Part shown: piece after piece, positions 31,149-39,280 of the stretch
Position numbering within the stretch: the stretch's first letter is position 1
How the letters are laid out: each line of letters begins with the position of its first letter
From: Streptomyces cyaneofuscatus
GTDB lineage: Bacteria; Actinomycetota; Actinomycetes; Streptomycetales; Streptomycetaceae
Length of the DNA: 64,000 nucleotides
Direction: 5' to 3'
Assembly (NCBI RefSeq): GCF_000718135.1
Contig: NZ_JOEM01000007.1
Coordinates: 124,001 to 188,000, forward strand
The notes under the pieces: model-generated
What the model was told of the DNA's origin: nothing
Databases searched by the model: none
What the model saw: the letters and a program-made list of their open reading frames with translations, nothing else
Translations under genes and position numbers: made by a program

Positions 31149-32245
31149 CGGTCCCGGCCGGTGAGCGCGGTACGACGACGGTGGCGCCGCGGGCGGTCCG
31201 GCGGATCGCCGAGCGGGCCGCCGCCGAGGCGCTGCCCGACGGCGGGTCGGTGCTCCGGGGTTCGGCCGGGGTGCGCGGGACCTCCGCGTGGATCTCCGTC
31301 GGCGTACGGCTGCCCTATCCGGTGCGGGCCGACGAGGCCGCGCGGCGGATCAGGGAGCGGGCGGCGGCCCGGACGGCGGCCCTGACAGGGCTGTCCGTGC
31401 CCCGCGCCGAGGTCCGGGTCGACGCGCTGTCGGCGGGCCCTGCACCGGTGGTTCCGGAGGCAGCGGAGGCGACTCCGGGCCCGGACGGCGGTCGTCCTGG
31501 CGCCCGGATCAGGGCGGAGCGGCGTGTTCCGGCGGCGGTCCTGGCGGCCGTGGGAGCCGTGGCGTGCGGGCTGGTGCTGGCCGATGTGGTCGCGGTCCGG
31601 TTCGGCGACGCCCCCGCCGGCTGGCGTACGGCGATGCTCGACTGGGCGGCGACCCATGGTCCGGCGGACTCCGCGGTACGGATCGGTGGGGCGGTCGCGG
31701 CGCTCGCGGGCGCCTGGCTGCTGGGGTGCGCGCTCCTGCCGGGGCTGCGGCGACGGCTGCGGATGGCGGCGCCCGGCCCGGAGGTACGGGCGGCGCTGGA
31801 CCGCGAGGCGGCGGCCCGGATCCTGCGGGAGCGTGCCCTCGGTGTCCCCGGCGTCGTCCGGGCGCGGGTGACCGTGCGCCGTCGGCGGGCGGGGGTTCGG
31901 GCCGGTGTGGGGTACGGCGATCCGGCGGAGGTACGCGCAGAGGCGGTCCGGGTGCTGGGCGCGGCCCTGCCGGAACTGGGCCTGGCCCGTCCGCCCGCGC
32001 TGCGGGTTTGGGTACGGCGCGAGTCGGGCCTGCCGCCGGAGCCGGAGAAGTCGGTGGAGCCGGTGGAGTCGGTGCCGGTGTCGGTGGAGCGGCCGGATGC
32101 GGCGGGGCGGGCGGACGCGGTGACGGGGCAGGACGCGGCCGGGGGATCGGATGCGGCCGTGGACGGCGCTCCGGGCGCTCGGGATGCCCGGGGATGCCCG
32201 GGGATGCCCGGGACAGTCTTCGGGACGGCGGAGAGGCGTGAGTGA
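31145..32245 (+). CDS. DUF6286-type Asp23-related membrane protein
   Basis: A 366-residue protein starting at a GTG that overlaps the DUF2273-like stop. Residues 10-100 form an Asp23-like domain (RAVRRIAERAAAEALPDG; ISVGVRLPYPVRADEAARRIRERAAARTAALTGL). Two membrane helices lie near 130-155 (VPAAVLAAVGAVACGLVLADVVAV) and 185-200 (IGGAVAALAGAWLLGCALL). A second alpha/beta domain follows (about 220-295), and the last 70 residues are low-complexity with SVEPVESVPVSVE and a run encoded by three tandem GGGATGCCCG repeats. It matches DUF6286 proteins of streptomycete Asp23 islands and may anchor the Asp23 assembly. Confidence 0.82.
   Translation: MTVPAGERGTTTVAPRAVRRIAERAAAEALPDGGSVLRGSAGVRGTSAWISVGVRLPYPVRADEAARRIRERAAARTAALTGLSVPRAEVRVDALSAGPAPVVPEAAEATPGPDGGRPGARIRAERRVPAAVLAAVGAVACGLVLADVVAVRFGDAPAGWRTAMLDWAATHGPADSAVRIGGAVAALAGAWLLGCALLPGLRRRLRMAAPGPEVRAALDREAAARILRERALGVPGVVRARVTVRRRRAGVRAGVGYGDPAEVRAEAVRVLGAALPELGLARPPALRVWVRRESGLPPEPEKSVEPVESVPVSVERPDAAGRADAVTGQDAAGGSDAAVDGAPGARDARGCPGMPGTVFGTAERRE
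32181..32210 (+). repeat. three tandem copies of a 10-bp unit inside the DUF6286 gene
   Basis: GGGATGCCCG three times without mismatch near the 3' end of the DUF6286 gene. Because 10 is not a multiple of three, gain or loss of one unit shifts the frame of the last dozen residues. Confidence 0.85.
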
Positions 32246-32269
32246 CGTGAGGGACGGCGGCATGAGGAT

Positions 32270-32872
32270 GTGGCGAGCGTGGCGGTGATCGGGCGTGGCG
32301 CGGTGAACCGGGTACTGCTCGGGACGGTCGGCCTCGCCCTGCTGGGCGGCGGGACCCTGTTGGCCGTCGGGGACGGTTCGGGGCTGGGCCGGATGGGGCG
32401 CGAAGTGCCGGCCTGGTGGTCCGGGCGTGCGGCAGACGGGGTGCTGCTGGACCGCGACGGACTGGCCCGGGTGCGGGAGACCGGCTGGTGGACCCCTGCC
32501 GTGATCGCGGGGCTCGTTCTCGTACTGGCGCTGTTCCTCCGGTGGTTCGCCGGACAGGTGTCATCGTCCCGGCCCCGATGGGTCGGCTTGATGGGCGCCG
32601 GTCTGACGCTGCGGCGGCGGGCGTGGGAACGGGCGATGACCGCGCAGGCGGCCGCGGTCGACGGGGTGGTGCACGCCCGGGTGCGCGTGGCGGGCCGCCC
32701 GCTGAGGGCGTCGGTGACGCTGGTCGTCGAGCCGGAGGCCCGGCCCGCGGAGGTGGTGCGCCGGGTCGCCGCCGGGGTGGTGGCCGACGCGCGCCGTTGC
32801 GCGGGCGTACGCGGGCTGCCGACCGACGTACGGGTGCGGGTGGCGAACCGGCGGGAGCGGCGCACGCGCTGA
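32270..32872 (+). CDS. amaP: alkaline shock response membrane anchor protein AmaP
   Basis: A 200-residue membrane protein with two helices: about 10-32 (AVNRVLLGTVGLALLGGGTLLAV) and about 73-95 (WWTPAVIAGLVLVLALFLRWFAG). A cytoplasmic domain (LTLRRRAWERAMTAQAAAVDGVVHARVRVAGRPLRASVTLVVEPEARPAEVVRRVAAGVVADAR) follows. The arrangement, two membrane helices then an Asp23-like domain, is that of AmaP, which recruits Asp23 to the membrane in staphylococci. It starts at GTG 32270, 24 bases after the DUF6286 gene, and is the last gene of the plus-strand Asp23 operon. Confidence 0.85.
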   Translation: MASVAVIGRGAVNRVLLGTVGLALLGGGTLLAVGDGSGLGRMGREVPAWWSGRAADGVLLDRDGLARVRETGWWTPAVIAGLVLVLALFLRWFAGQVSSSRPRWVGLMGAGLTLRRRAWERAMTAQAAAVDGVVHARVRVAGRPLRASVTLVVEPEARPAEVVRRVAAGVVADARRCAGVRGLPTDVRVRVANRRERRTR

Positions 32873-33012
32873 ACCGTGTCCCGGTTCCCGGCCGCGCCCG
32901 CCACTCAACACGCCGCCTACTCGCGAGTAAGGTGTGGGCCCGGGATGCGGCGCCACGGTCCGTCCGGTCCCGGGACCCGGCCCGACGACGACCGTGGACA
33001 AGGAGTTGCGTC

Positions 33013-33528
33013 ATGCCCCGCACCATGTCCGTGGCGGACAGCATCGTCATCGACGCCCCGCCGGCACACGTGTACGAACAGCTCAGCGACCCGACCGCGA
33101 TGGGCCGTTGGAGCCCGGAGAACCGCGGGGCGACCGTCCGGGGAGAGCGGCGCGGCGCGTACGTCGGCATGGTCTTCGAGGGCCGCAACAAGCGCGGCGC
33201 GGTGAGCTGGACGACCCGGTGCACCGTGACGGCGGCCGATCCGGGCGAGCGCTTCGCCTTCCGGGTCCACGCCATCGGCGTCCGGCGCCCGCGCCTTCCC
33301 GGACCCATCGCGACCTGGGAGTACCGCTTCGAAGCGGTGGACGGCGGGACCCGGGTGACCGAGACCTGGACCGACGACCGGCGCTCCTGGCCGGACTTCC
33401 TGGCCAACGGTTTCGATCGCGTCGCGACACGCGGGAAGACCTTCGGGCAGTTCCAGCGCGGCAACATCCGGACCACCCTGGAGCGCCTCAAGGCCGCCGT
33501 GGAGGAGGACCTCCGAAAGGCCGCCTGA
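33013..33528 (+). CDS. SRPBCC (polyketide cyclase/START-like) family protein
   Basis: A 171-residue ligand-binding-fold protein: SVADSIVIDAPPAHVYEQLSDPTAMGRWSPE at the start, then YVGMVFEGRNKRGAVSWTTRCTVTAADPGERFAFRV and TWEYRFEAVDGGTRVTETWTDDR, a clear SRPBCC pattern. These proteins bind lipids or small hydrophobic molecules, or act as cyclases; no catalytic residues are evident. AAGGAG lies 8 bases before the ATG. It is transcribed alone, 140 bases after amaP. Confidence 0.88.
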   Translation: MPRTMSVADSIVIDAPPAHVYEQLSDPTAMGRWSPENRGATVRGERRGAYVGMVFEGRNKRGAVSWTTRCTVTAADPGERFAFRVHAIGVRRPRLPGPIATWEYRFEAVDGGTRVTETWTDDRRSWPDFLANGFDRVATRGKTFGQFQRGNIRTTLERLKAAVEEDLRKAA

Positions 33529-33641
33529 GCCTGTCGAGCCGCTCGACACCGTCCGGTCCGGGCGACGGGCGGTGTCCGTGCCCCGGTGCACACTGGATCA
33601 CGTACGCGCGGGGTCCGGGCTCAGGGCACGTAGGGGGACGT

Positions 33642-34130
33642 ATGGGCAGCGAGGAAGGGGCCGGCTTCGAGCCCGCGACCGGGGATGGGCCGCCGCCCAC
33701 CGAGGCCGCCGAGGTGCGCGCCGCCTCGGTGCGGACCGCCTTCGAGGGGCTGCTGCAGATCCGCCGGCTGACCGGTGTCGGACGGGTCGGCCCTGCGGAG
33801 GCCGCTCCGGCGCCGTGGGAGCTTCACCGGCCGGTACGGGCCGTCGCGTTGGCCCTGGAGAGTTCCGGAGCCACTCCGTCCGCCGTCGACGCTTCGGGGC
33901 ACCCGGTGTCGGCCGGGTACCGGGTGCGTACGGGCGAGCAGGCCGGGTCGGTGCGGGTCGACTGGGCCGGGCCGCCGGGCAGCGGCGCCGCGCACCACGA
34001 GGAGGAGGCGCTGGCCGAATGCGCCGAGGTGCTGCGACGGCTCGGCTGGACCGTGCTGCTCTACCGGGGCCCTCGCAGGCGGCGGTATCTGGAGGTTGAG
34101 CCACCGGCGGGAGTTGCCGGGGTGCGGTAG
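33642..34130 (+). CDS. hypothetical protein
   Basis: A 162-residue protein that I do not recognise. It reads FEGLLQIRRLTGVGRVG near residue 35, WELHRPVRAVALALESSGATPS in the middle, and HHEEEALAECAEVLRRLGWTVLLYRGPRRRRYLEVEPP near the end. The last part resembles a small alpha/beta fold found in uncharacterised Streptomyces proteins. No membrane segment. GGGGGACGT before the ATG serves as ribosome site. Coding confidence comes from typical codon use. Confidence 0.65.
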   Translation: MGSEEGAGFEPATGDGPPPTEAAEVRAASVRTAFEGLLQIRRLTGVGRVGPAEAAPAPWELHRPVRAVALALESSGATPSAVDASGHPVSAGYRVRTGEQAGSVRVDWAGPPGSGAAHHEEEALAECAEVLRRLGWTVLLYRGPRRRRYLEVEPPAGVAGVR

Positions 34131-34203
34131 CGGCTCGGAGGGGCGTTGTCAGACCCGTGCGAGATGCTTGACGGTCCGACACCTTCGACCAGGAGACGCT
34201 GAG

Positions 34204-34431
34204 ATGGACAAAGACGAGCTCGCCGCGGCGCAGGCGTATGTCCGCCTGCTGGAGGCCACCCGGGCCGCGCTCTCGGACCCGGAAGACGCGCCCCTGTACC
34301 TGCCGTTGCTCACCTCACCGATGCGGGAGGCCGACCGCGCCCTGCGCGGCGCCGGGCTGACGGGGAACGAGGACCGGCTGTTCGCTCTGGTGCGGGAGTT
34401 GCAGCCGAGCCTGTCCGGCAGCGACAGGTAG
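34204..34431 (+). CDS. small hypothetical protein
   Basis: A 75-residue soluble, acidic, helical protein (MDKDELAAAQAYVRLLEATRAALSDPEDAPLYLPLLTSPMREADRAL), with AGGAG 9 bases before ATG 34204. No recognised domain. It lies 73 bases after the previous hypothetical gene and ends at a perfect terminator. Confidence 0.65.
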   Translation: MDKDELAAAQAYVRLLEATRAALSDPEDAPLYLPLLTSPMREADRALRGAGLTGNEDRLFALVRELQPSLSGSDR

Positions 34432-34470
34432 CCGGGCCCCCGGCAGGGGGAACACCGGCCGGGGGCCCGG
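34432..34470. terminator. bidirectional terminator, 13-bp perfect stem
   Basis: CCGGGCCCCCGGC (34432-34444) pairs perfectly with GCCGGGGGCCCGG (34458-34470), between the convergent small gene and the hydrolase gene. Confidence 0.7.
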
Positions 34471-34472
34471 TC

Positions 34473-35567
34473 TCAGCTCGTACCGCCGACGGGGGCGGCA
34501 GGAGCGTCGGGGGCGAGACCGAGCTCCTGCTCATCCGGTCCGAGGGGGGCGAAGAAGCGGGCGACCGCACTGTCGTCCACCTCGGCGAGGGTGGCCGGTT
34601 TCCACTGCGGGCTGCCGTCCTTGTCGATGATCCGGGCGCGTACGCCCTCCACGAAGTCCGGTTCCTCTCGGATCCGGCCGGAGACGCGGAACTCCTGGTC
34701 GAGAACGGCTTCCAGGCTGCCGAGCCGGGCGGCCCTCCGTACGGCGGCGAGCGTGACCTTGAGCGCCAGGGGCGACCTTCCCGCGAGTTCCGCCGCCGCG
34801 TCGGCCGCCGCGGGGGCGGAGCACGCCCGGAGCCGGCGGACGATCTCCTCGACGGTGTCCGCGGCGTAGCAGGCGTCGATCCAGTCGCGCTGCGCGGCGA
34901 GTTCACCGGCGGGTGGCTCCTCGGCGAACCCCTGCACGGTCCGTGCCACCTCGTCGGCACTCCCCGCCCCGGCCAGCGCCCCGGTGAGCTCGGGCAGCCG
35001 CCGCGTGGGTACGTGGTGGTCGGCGAGGCCGCAGAGCAGGGCGTCGGCCGCCCCGACGGAACGCCCGGTGAGCGCCAGGTGGGTGCCCAGCTCGCCCGGG
35101 GCAGCGGCCAGCAGGTGGGTGCCGCCGACATCGGGCACGAACCCGATTCCGGTCTCGGGCATCGCCGCACGTGTGCGCTCCGTGACGATCCGGAGCGAGC
35201 CGTGGGCCGAGACCCCGATCCCCCCGCCCATCACGATGCCGTCCATCAGCGCGACGTACGGCTTGGGAAACCGGGCGATGCGGGCGTTCAGGCGGTACTC
35301 GTCGCGCCAGAAGTCCAGCGACGCACGGCCTCCCGCCCGGGTGTCGTCGTGGAGCGCCCGGATGTCACCGCCCGCGCACAGCCCTCGGTCGCCCGCTCCC
35401 GTCAGAACGACCGAGGTGACCGCCTCGTCCTGCTCGGCACCGGCGAGCGCCTCGTCGAGGAGCCGCACCATGGTGTGGGTGAGGGCGTTGATGGCGCGGG
35501 GCCGGTTGAGGGTGATGTGGAGGGAGCGCCCTCGGGTCTCCAGCAGGACGGGCCGGTCGTCGATCAT
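34473..35567 (-). CDS. 3-hydroxyisobutyryl-CoA hydrolase (enoyl-CoA hydratase superfamily)
   Basis: A 364-residue crotonase-fold protein. The N-terminal half has SLHITLNRPRAINALTHTMV, SVVLTGAGDRGLCAGGDIRALHDD and ALMDGIVMGGGIGVSAHGSLRIVTERTRAAMPETGIGFVPDVGGTHLLA. The extended C-terminal region (DFVEGVRARIIDKDGSPQWKPATLAEV) is specific to 3-hydroxyisobutyryl-CoA hydrolases of valine catabolism rather than simple enoyl-CoA hydratases (about 260 residues). ATG 35567. It is monocistronic and divergent from the phosphatase gene at 35844. Confidence 0.88.
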   Translation of the reverse strand: MIDDRPVLLETRGRSLHITLNRPRAINALTHTMVRLLDEALAGAEQDEAVTSVVLTGAGDRGLCAGGDIRALHDDTRAGGRASLDFWRDEYRLNARIARFPKPYVALMDGIVMGGGIGVSAHGSLRIVTERTRAAMPETGIGFVPDVGGTHLLAAAPGELGTHLALTGRSVGAADALLCGLADHHVPTRRLPELTGALAGAGSADEVARTVQGFAEEPPAGELAAQRDWIDACYAADTVEEIVRRLRACSAPAAADAAAELAGRSPLALKVTLAAVRRAARLGSLEAVLDQEFRVSGRIREEPDFVEGVRARIIDKDGSPQWKPATLAEVDDSAVARFFAPLGPDEQELGLAPDAPAAPVGGTS

Positions 35568-35675
35568 GTGTGCACTCCGCTCACTGGACACGGTGGAGAC
35601 CTGGTGGGGCCGTCCGTCGCGGGCGGACGGCCCGTTCCCGCCCATTCTGCGACCCCGCGGGCCGCCCTTCGGAGC

Positions 35676-35735
35676 GGGGGTCGGGCCAGGGGTCCGGCAC
35701 GGGGTGCGGGCCTGGGGTCCGGGCCTGGGGGCGGG
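35676..35735 (+). promoter_or_regulatory. G-run cluster, candidate G-quadruplex
   Basis: Within 60 bases the plus strand has nine runs of 3-5 guanines separated by 1-8 bases, with imperfect GGGGTCCGGGCCT-type repeats. It ends 108 bases before the start of the PAS-GAF-PP2C phosphatase and lies in its divergent promoter region. Confidence 0.5.
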
Positions 35736-35843
35736 AGAAACTTCGGTGGTGCTCCGCTGTGGCACTCCGGTGCGAGCGGCTCGACAATTGAGGCCTACGG
35801 GGCGCGTCGCCGCGCGCCCCGCCGGACGACCTCCGGAGCATGC

Positions 35844-37997
35844 ATGACCGACCACGAACGGCGGCAGGACACCGAAGCCGCTCCGCTCCGCCGGATCGAC
35901 CGGAGGACCAACGGTGAGATCGGGCCGACGGAACGCCTCGCCATGAACCGGACCGGCAGCTTCGACTGGGATCTCGACGCGCGGACTCTGGACATCGACG
36001 ACGCGGGGCTCGCGGTCTTCGGCGTGGACCCGGCGACGTTCGACTCACGGCCCGGTGCGCTGGTGGAGCGGCTGGAGCCCGCGGAACGGGCCCGGCTGGA
36101 CGTCACGATCGACGAGGCCATCACGGGCGGCAGCAACTCCTACAACGTCCACTTCCGGGTTCCGCTCGACGACGGGACGACCCAGTGGACCCATGTCCAG
36201 GCCCGCATCCTGCGGTCGAAGGACGGGAAGGCCCACCGGATCGTGGGGGTCGTCCGCGACGCGACGGCGGAAGTCACCCATTCGGCCTTCGTCCTCGATC
36301 TGGAAAAGCGCCGGCAGCGTCAGACCAACATCGTCGAGCGCACGACCAGCGCGATGTCACGCGCGGTGACCGTGGACGATGTGACGGCCGCGCTCACCGG
36401 TCCGGGCGGACTGGCGAGGCTGGGGGCGGATGGGCTGGCCCTGGGGCTGGTGGAGAACTCCGCGCTGAACATCGTGGCGCTGAGCGGCGAGTCGCTGGAG
36501 GCGCTCGACGGGCTCGGCTCGGGCGACCTGGAGCGCAACCTTCCGCTGGCCGACGCCATCCGCAGCGGGCGGCCCCGGTTCATCACGTCCCTGGCGGCAC
36601 TGGCCCGGCGCTATCCGGTGCTGGAGCCGCATCTGGGCAGGCTCCGGTTCCGGGCCGCGGCCTATCTGCCCCTGGTCGCCCAGGCCAGGTCGCTCGGCGG
36701 ACTCGCTTTGTTCTACCGGGAGCGCACCGTCTTCAACGCCGACGAGCGGATCCTGTGCCTGGGTCTCGCGGCCATCGTGGCGCAGTCGCTCCAGCGGGCG
36801 ATGCTCTTCGACGAGGAGCGGGAGTTCGCCACCCAGCTCCAGTCCGCGATGCTCCCTCCCCGCATACAGGACATCGAGGGCGGCGAGATCGCGGTGCGCT
36901 ACCACGCCGCGTGGAGCGGACGGCAGGTCGGCGGCGACTGGTACGACGTGATCGCCCTGCCCAAGAACCGTTACGGGCTCGTCGTCGGTGATGTGCAGGG
37001 GCACGACACCCATGCCGCCGCGATCATGGGCCAGTTGCGCATCGCCCTGCGTGCATACGCCGCCGAGGGGCACCCGCCGGCGACCGTGCTGGCCCGGGCC
37101 TCGCGCTTCCTCTCCGAGTTGGACACCGACCGCTTCGCGACCTGCACCTACGCGCAGGTCGACCTGGCTACGGGGGCGGCTCGGGTGGTCCGGGCCGGGC
37201 ACCTCGGGCCGCTGATCCGGCACACGGACGGGCGGGTCGGCAGTCCGCAGGTGCGCGGTGGTCTGCCGCTGGGCATCTCCACGGACTTCCAGGACGAGGA
37301 GTACCCGGAGACCCGGCTCGATCTGGTGCCCGGGGAGACGTTCGTGCTGTACACGGACGGTCTGGTGGAGGAGCCGGGCGCCGATCTGGACGCGGGGGTG
37401 GACGCGCTGCGCAACGAGGTGAGCGCGGGGCCCGCCGGGGCCGAGGCGCTGGCCGACCATCTCTCGGACCGGCTCTGGGAGCGGTGGGGGTCGGGGGACG
37501 ACGTGGCGCTCCTGGTCCTGCGGCGCAGCCCCGATGTGGGGTCCTCGCACGCGCCCCGGCTGCACCAGTACATCCATCAGGCGGACCCGGAGGGGCTGTC
37601 GGACGCCCGTGCCATCGTGCGCCAGGCGCTCGCCGACTGGGACATGGCCGAGTTCGCCGACGACGCCGAACTGGTCACGGGTGAGCTGCTGGTGAACGTT
37701 CTGCTGCACACGGAGGGCGGGGCGGTCCTGACCCTGGAGGTGCTGCCCGAGCCGGTGCGGCGGATCCGGCTCTCGGTGCAGGACCGGTCGAGCGCCTGGC
37801 CCCGGCGGCGTACCCCGGGCGAGACCTCGACGTCGGGCCGGGGACTGCTCCTGCTCGACGCGGTCGCCACCCGCTGGGGGATCGAACCCCGCGGCGAGGG
37901 CAAGGCCGTCTGGTGCGAGATCGGTCCCGCTCCCCCTCCGGCCACCGCCCCTCCCCCGGGCGCGGTGGAGCGGGTCCCGCCCGCCGGGCGGCGCTGA
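35844..37997 (+). CDS. PAS-GAF-SpoIIE phosphatase with ATPase (RsbW-like) domain
   Basis: A 717-residue multidomain regulator. A PAS domain (about 30-145) ends THVQARILRSKDGKAHRIVGVVRDATAE. A GAF-like domain (about 170-325) is followed by a short coiled linker (EEREFATQLQSAMLPP) and a PP2C phosphatase (about 340-560: VGGDWYDVIALP, VGDVQGHDTHAAAIMGQLR, LYTDGLVEEP, SGDDVALLVL). A C-terminal HATPase (about 575-700) has the N-box ELVTGELLVNVLLHT and G-box GRGLLLLDAVATRWG. The phosphatase and an anti-sigma-type kinase are thus in one chain, able to set the phosphorylation of STAS proteins in either direction. ATG 35844; an overlapping ATG at 35840 is out of frame. Confidence 0.93.
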   Translation: MTDHERRQDTEAAPLRRIDRRTNGEIGPTERLAMNRTGSFDWDLDARTLDIDDAGLAVFGVDPATFDSRPGALVERLEPAERARLDVTIDEAITGGSNSYNVHFRVPLDDGTTQWTHVQARILRSKDGKAHRIVGVVRDATAEVTHSAFVLDLEKRRQRQTNIVERTTSAMSRAVTVDDVTAALTGPGGLARLGADGLALGLVENSALNIVALSGESLEALDGLGSGDLERNLPLADAIRSGRPRFITSLAALARRYPVLEPHLGRLRFRAAAYLPLVAQARSLGGLALFYRERTVFNADERILCLGLAAIVAQSLQRAMLFDEEREFATQLQSAMLPPRIQDIEGGEIAVRYHAAWSGRQVGGDWYDVIALPKNRYGLVVGDVQGHDTHAAAIMGQLRIALRAYAAEGHPPATVLARASRFLSELDTDRFATCTYAQVDLATGAARVVRAGHLGPLIRHTDGRVGSPQVRGGLPLGISTDFQDEEYPETRLDLVPGETFVLYTDGLVEEPGADLDAGVDALRNEVSAGPAGAEALADHLSDRLWERWGSGDDVALLVLRRSPDVGSSHAPRLHQYIHQADPEGLSDARAIVRQALADWDMAEFADDAELVTGELLVNVLLHTEGGAVLTLEVLPEPVRRIRLSVQDRSSAWPRRRTPGETSTSGRGLLLLDAVATRWGIEPRGEGKAVWCEIGPAPPPATAPPPGAVERVPPAGRR

Positions 37998-38031
37998 CCG
38001 GGCAGCGATGAGGGGCGTGCACCTCGCGCGA

Positions 38032-38072
38032 CCCGGCGGCCGCTCACCGCCTCATGCGGGAGCGCCGCCGGG
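38032..38072. terminator. bidirectional terminator hairpin
   Basis: CCCGGCGGC (38032-38040) pairs perfectly with GCCGCCGGG (38064-38072), with a 23-base loop that can pair further, between the convergent phosphatase and LAETG protein genes. Confidence 0.5.
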
Positions 38073-38082
38073 CACACGGGCG

Positions 38083-38673
38083 TCAGGCCTGGGTGGTACG
38101 CCGCTTACGGACGGCCCACAGGATCCCGCCACCGGCGAGCAGCACCGCGAGGGCGGCGCCACCGATGACCGGCGTGGCGGACGACGAACCGGTCTCGGCC
38201 AGCGGCGGCGTGCTCCCGCTCGGGACGGGCACGGCCGGCGCGGACTCCGAGGGCTCGCCGCTGGGGGTGTCGCTCGGCTCGGGCGTCTCGGCGCCCGGGG
38301 TCTCCGACGGCGCCGGCTCGGTCTGGGTCGGCTCCGTGGGAGTCGGCTCGCTGGGGGTCGGCTCGGTCGGCGTGGGCTCGGCCGGCGGCGGCGTGGGGGT
38401 CTCCCCCTCGCACACGTCGGCCGTCTTCTCATCCTCGTACGAGTAGTTGCCGCCCTTGCTGCCGTCCTTGACCACCAGTCGCACGGTCAGCTTCTCGGAG
38501 TGCTCGGGAAGCGTGAGCTTCGTGCTCAACTCCTTGCCGACCGTCTCGGTGGGCAGGAGGTCCATGCCGTCCACCGTGACGGTCACCGTGTTGGGGACGT
38601 CCGGCGTGTAGTAGGTGAGGTGAACGGTCACCCCGGAGCAGGTCACATCCCAGGTGGGGGTGTGAGCCGCGGC
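38083..38673 (-). pseudogene. LAETG sortase-dependent surface protein missing its signal peptide
   Basis: C-terminal and central parts of a cell-wall protein. A beta domain has VTVHLTYYTPDVPNTVTVTVDGMDLLPTETVG. A long Pro/Thr/Glu linker follows (PTPTEPTPSEPTPTEPTQ), then the sortase signal LAETG, a hydrophobic helix and RKRR. The usual mature start, AHTPTWDVTC, is present near 38670. Upstream of it, however, the frame has no ATG, GTG or TTG before a stop at 38752 and no hydrophobic signal sequence. The only in-frame start is GTG 38646, after the cleavage site, giving an unexported protein. The 5' end seems to have been lost or replaced; the neighbouring GNAT gene ends only about 80 bases upstream. 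Confidence 0.75.
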
Positions 38674-38751
38674 CGGAACGGCGGAATCGACATCAGGCCA
38701 CCGTCCGCCGACGACGGACCGGCCGGTGGCCGAAGCGGCGACCCGGCGGTG

Positions 38752-39240
38752 TCAGAGGGCCTTGTGCATGATGTGCAGGCCCACATAGCCCTCGGCCGGG
38801 TGGTTGAACCCCTCGGGAAGGGTGCCGATCACCTCGAAGCCGAGGGACTCGTACAGCTTGACCGCGCGGGTGTTCGTCTCGACCACCGCGTTGAACTGCA
38901 TCGCCCGGAAACCCGACGTGCGGGCCCACTCGACCGAGTACGTGCACAGGGCACGCCCCACTCCCTTGCCGGAGTGGGCGGGGTCGACCATGTACGTGGC
39001 ACTGGCCACGTGGGAGCCGTTACCCATGTGGTTCCGGTTCATCTTCGCGGTGCCGAGGACCGCTCCCGCCTCGTCGACGGCGACGACCACGCGGTTGGGA
39101 GCGGCGACGTACCACCACCCCTGCGCGTCCTCCTTTCCGAGGTCCGGCGGGTAGGTGAGGGTCTCGCCCGCGGCGATGATTTCGTGGAAGAACGGCCAGA
39201 TGGCGGGCCAGTCCTCGGTGGTTGCTTCCCTGATCAACAT
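38752..39240 (-). CDS. GNAT family N-acetyltransferase
   Basis: A 162-residue acetyltransferase. The acetyl-CoA-binding motif A is YMVDPAHSGKGVGRALCTYSVEWA near residue 85 (Q/R-x2-G-x-G/A type loop HSGKGVG). Motif B is QFNAVVETNTRAVKLYESLGFEVIGTLP. The start MLIREATTEDWPAIWPFF is typical. The substrate is unknown; phosphinothricin-type acetyltransferases share the N-terminal wording. It starts 40 bases downstream of the gene at 39281 on the same strand. Confidence 0.9.
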   Translation of the reverse strand: MLIREATTEDWPAIWPFFHEIIAAGETLTYPPDLGKEDAQGWWYVAAPNRVVVAVDEAGAVLGTAKMNRNHMGNGSHVASATYMVDPAHSGKGVGRALCTYSVEWARTSGFRAMQFNAVVETNTRAVKLYESLGFEVIGTLPEGFNHPAEGYVGLHIMHKAL

Positions 39241-39280
39241 GCGGACATGATGCAGGACTCGAACGCCCGTCCGCGAACGG

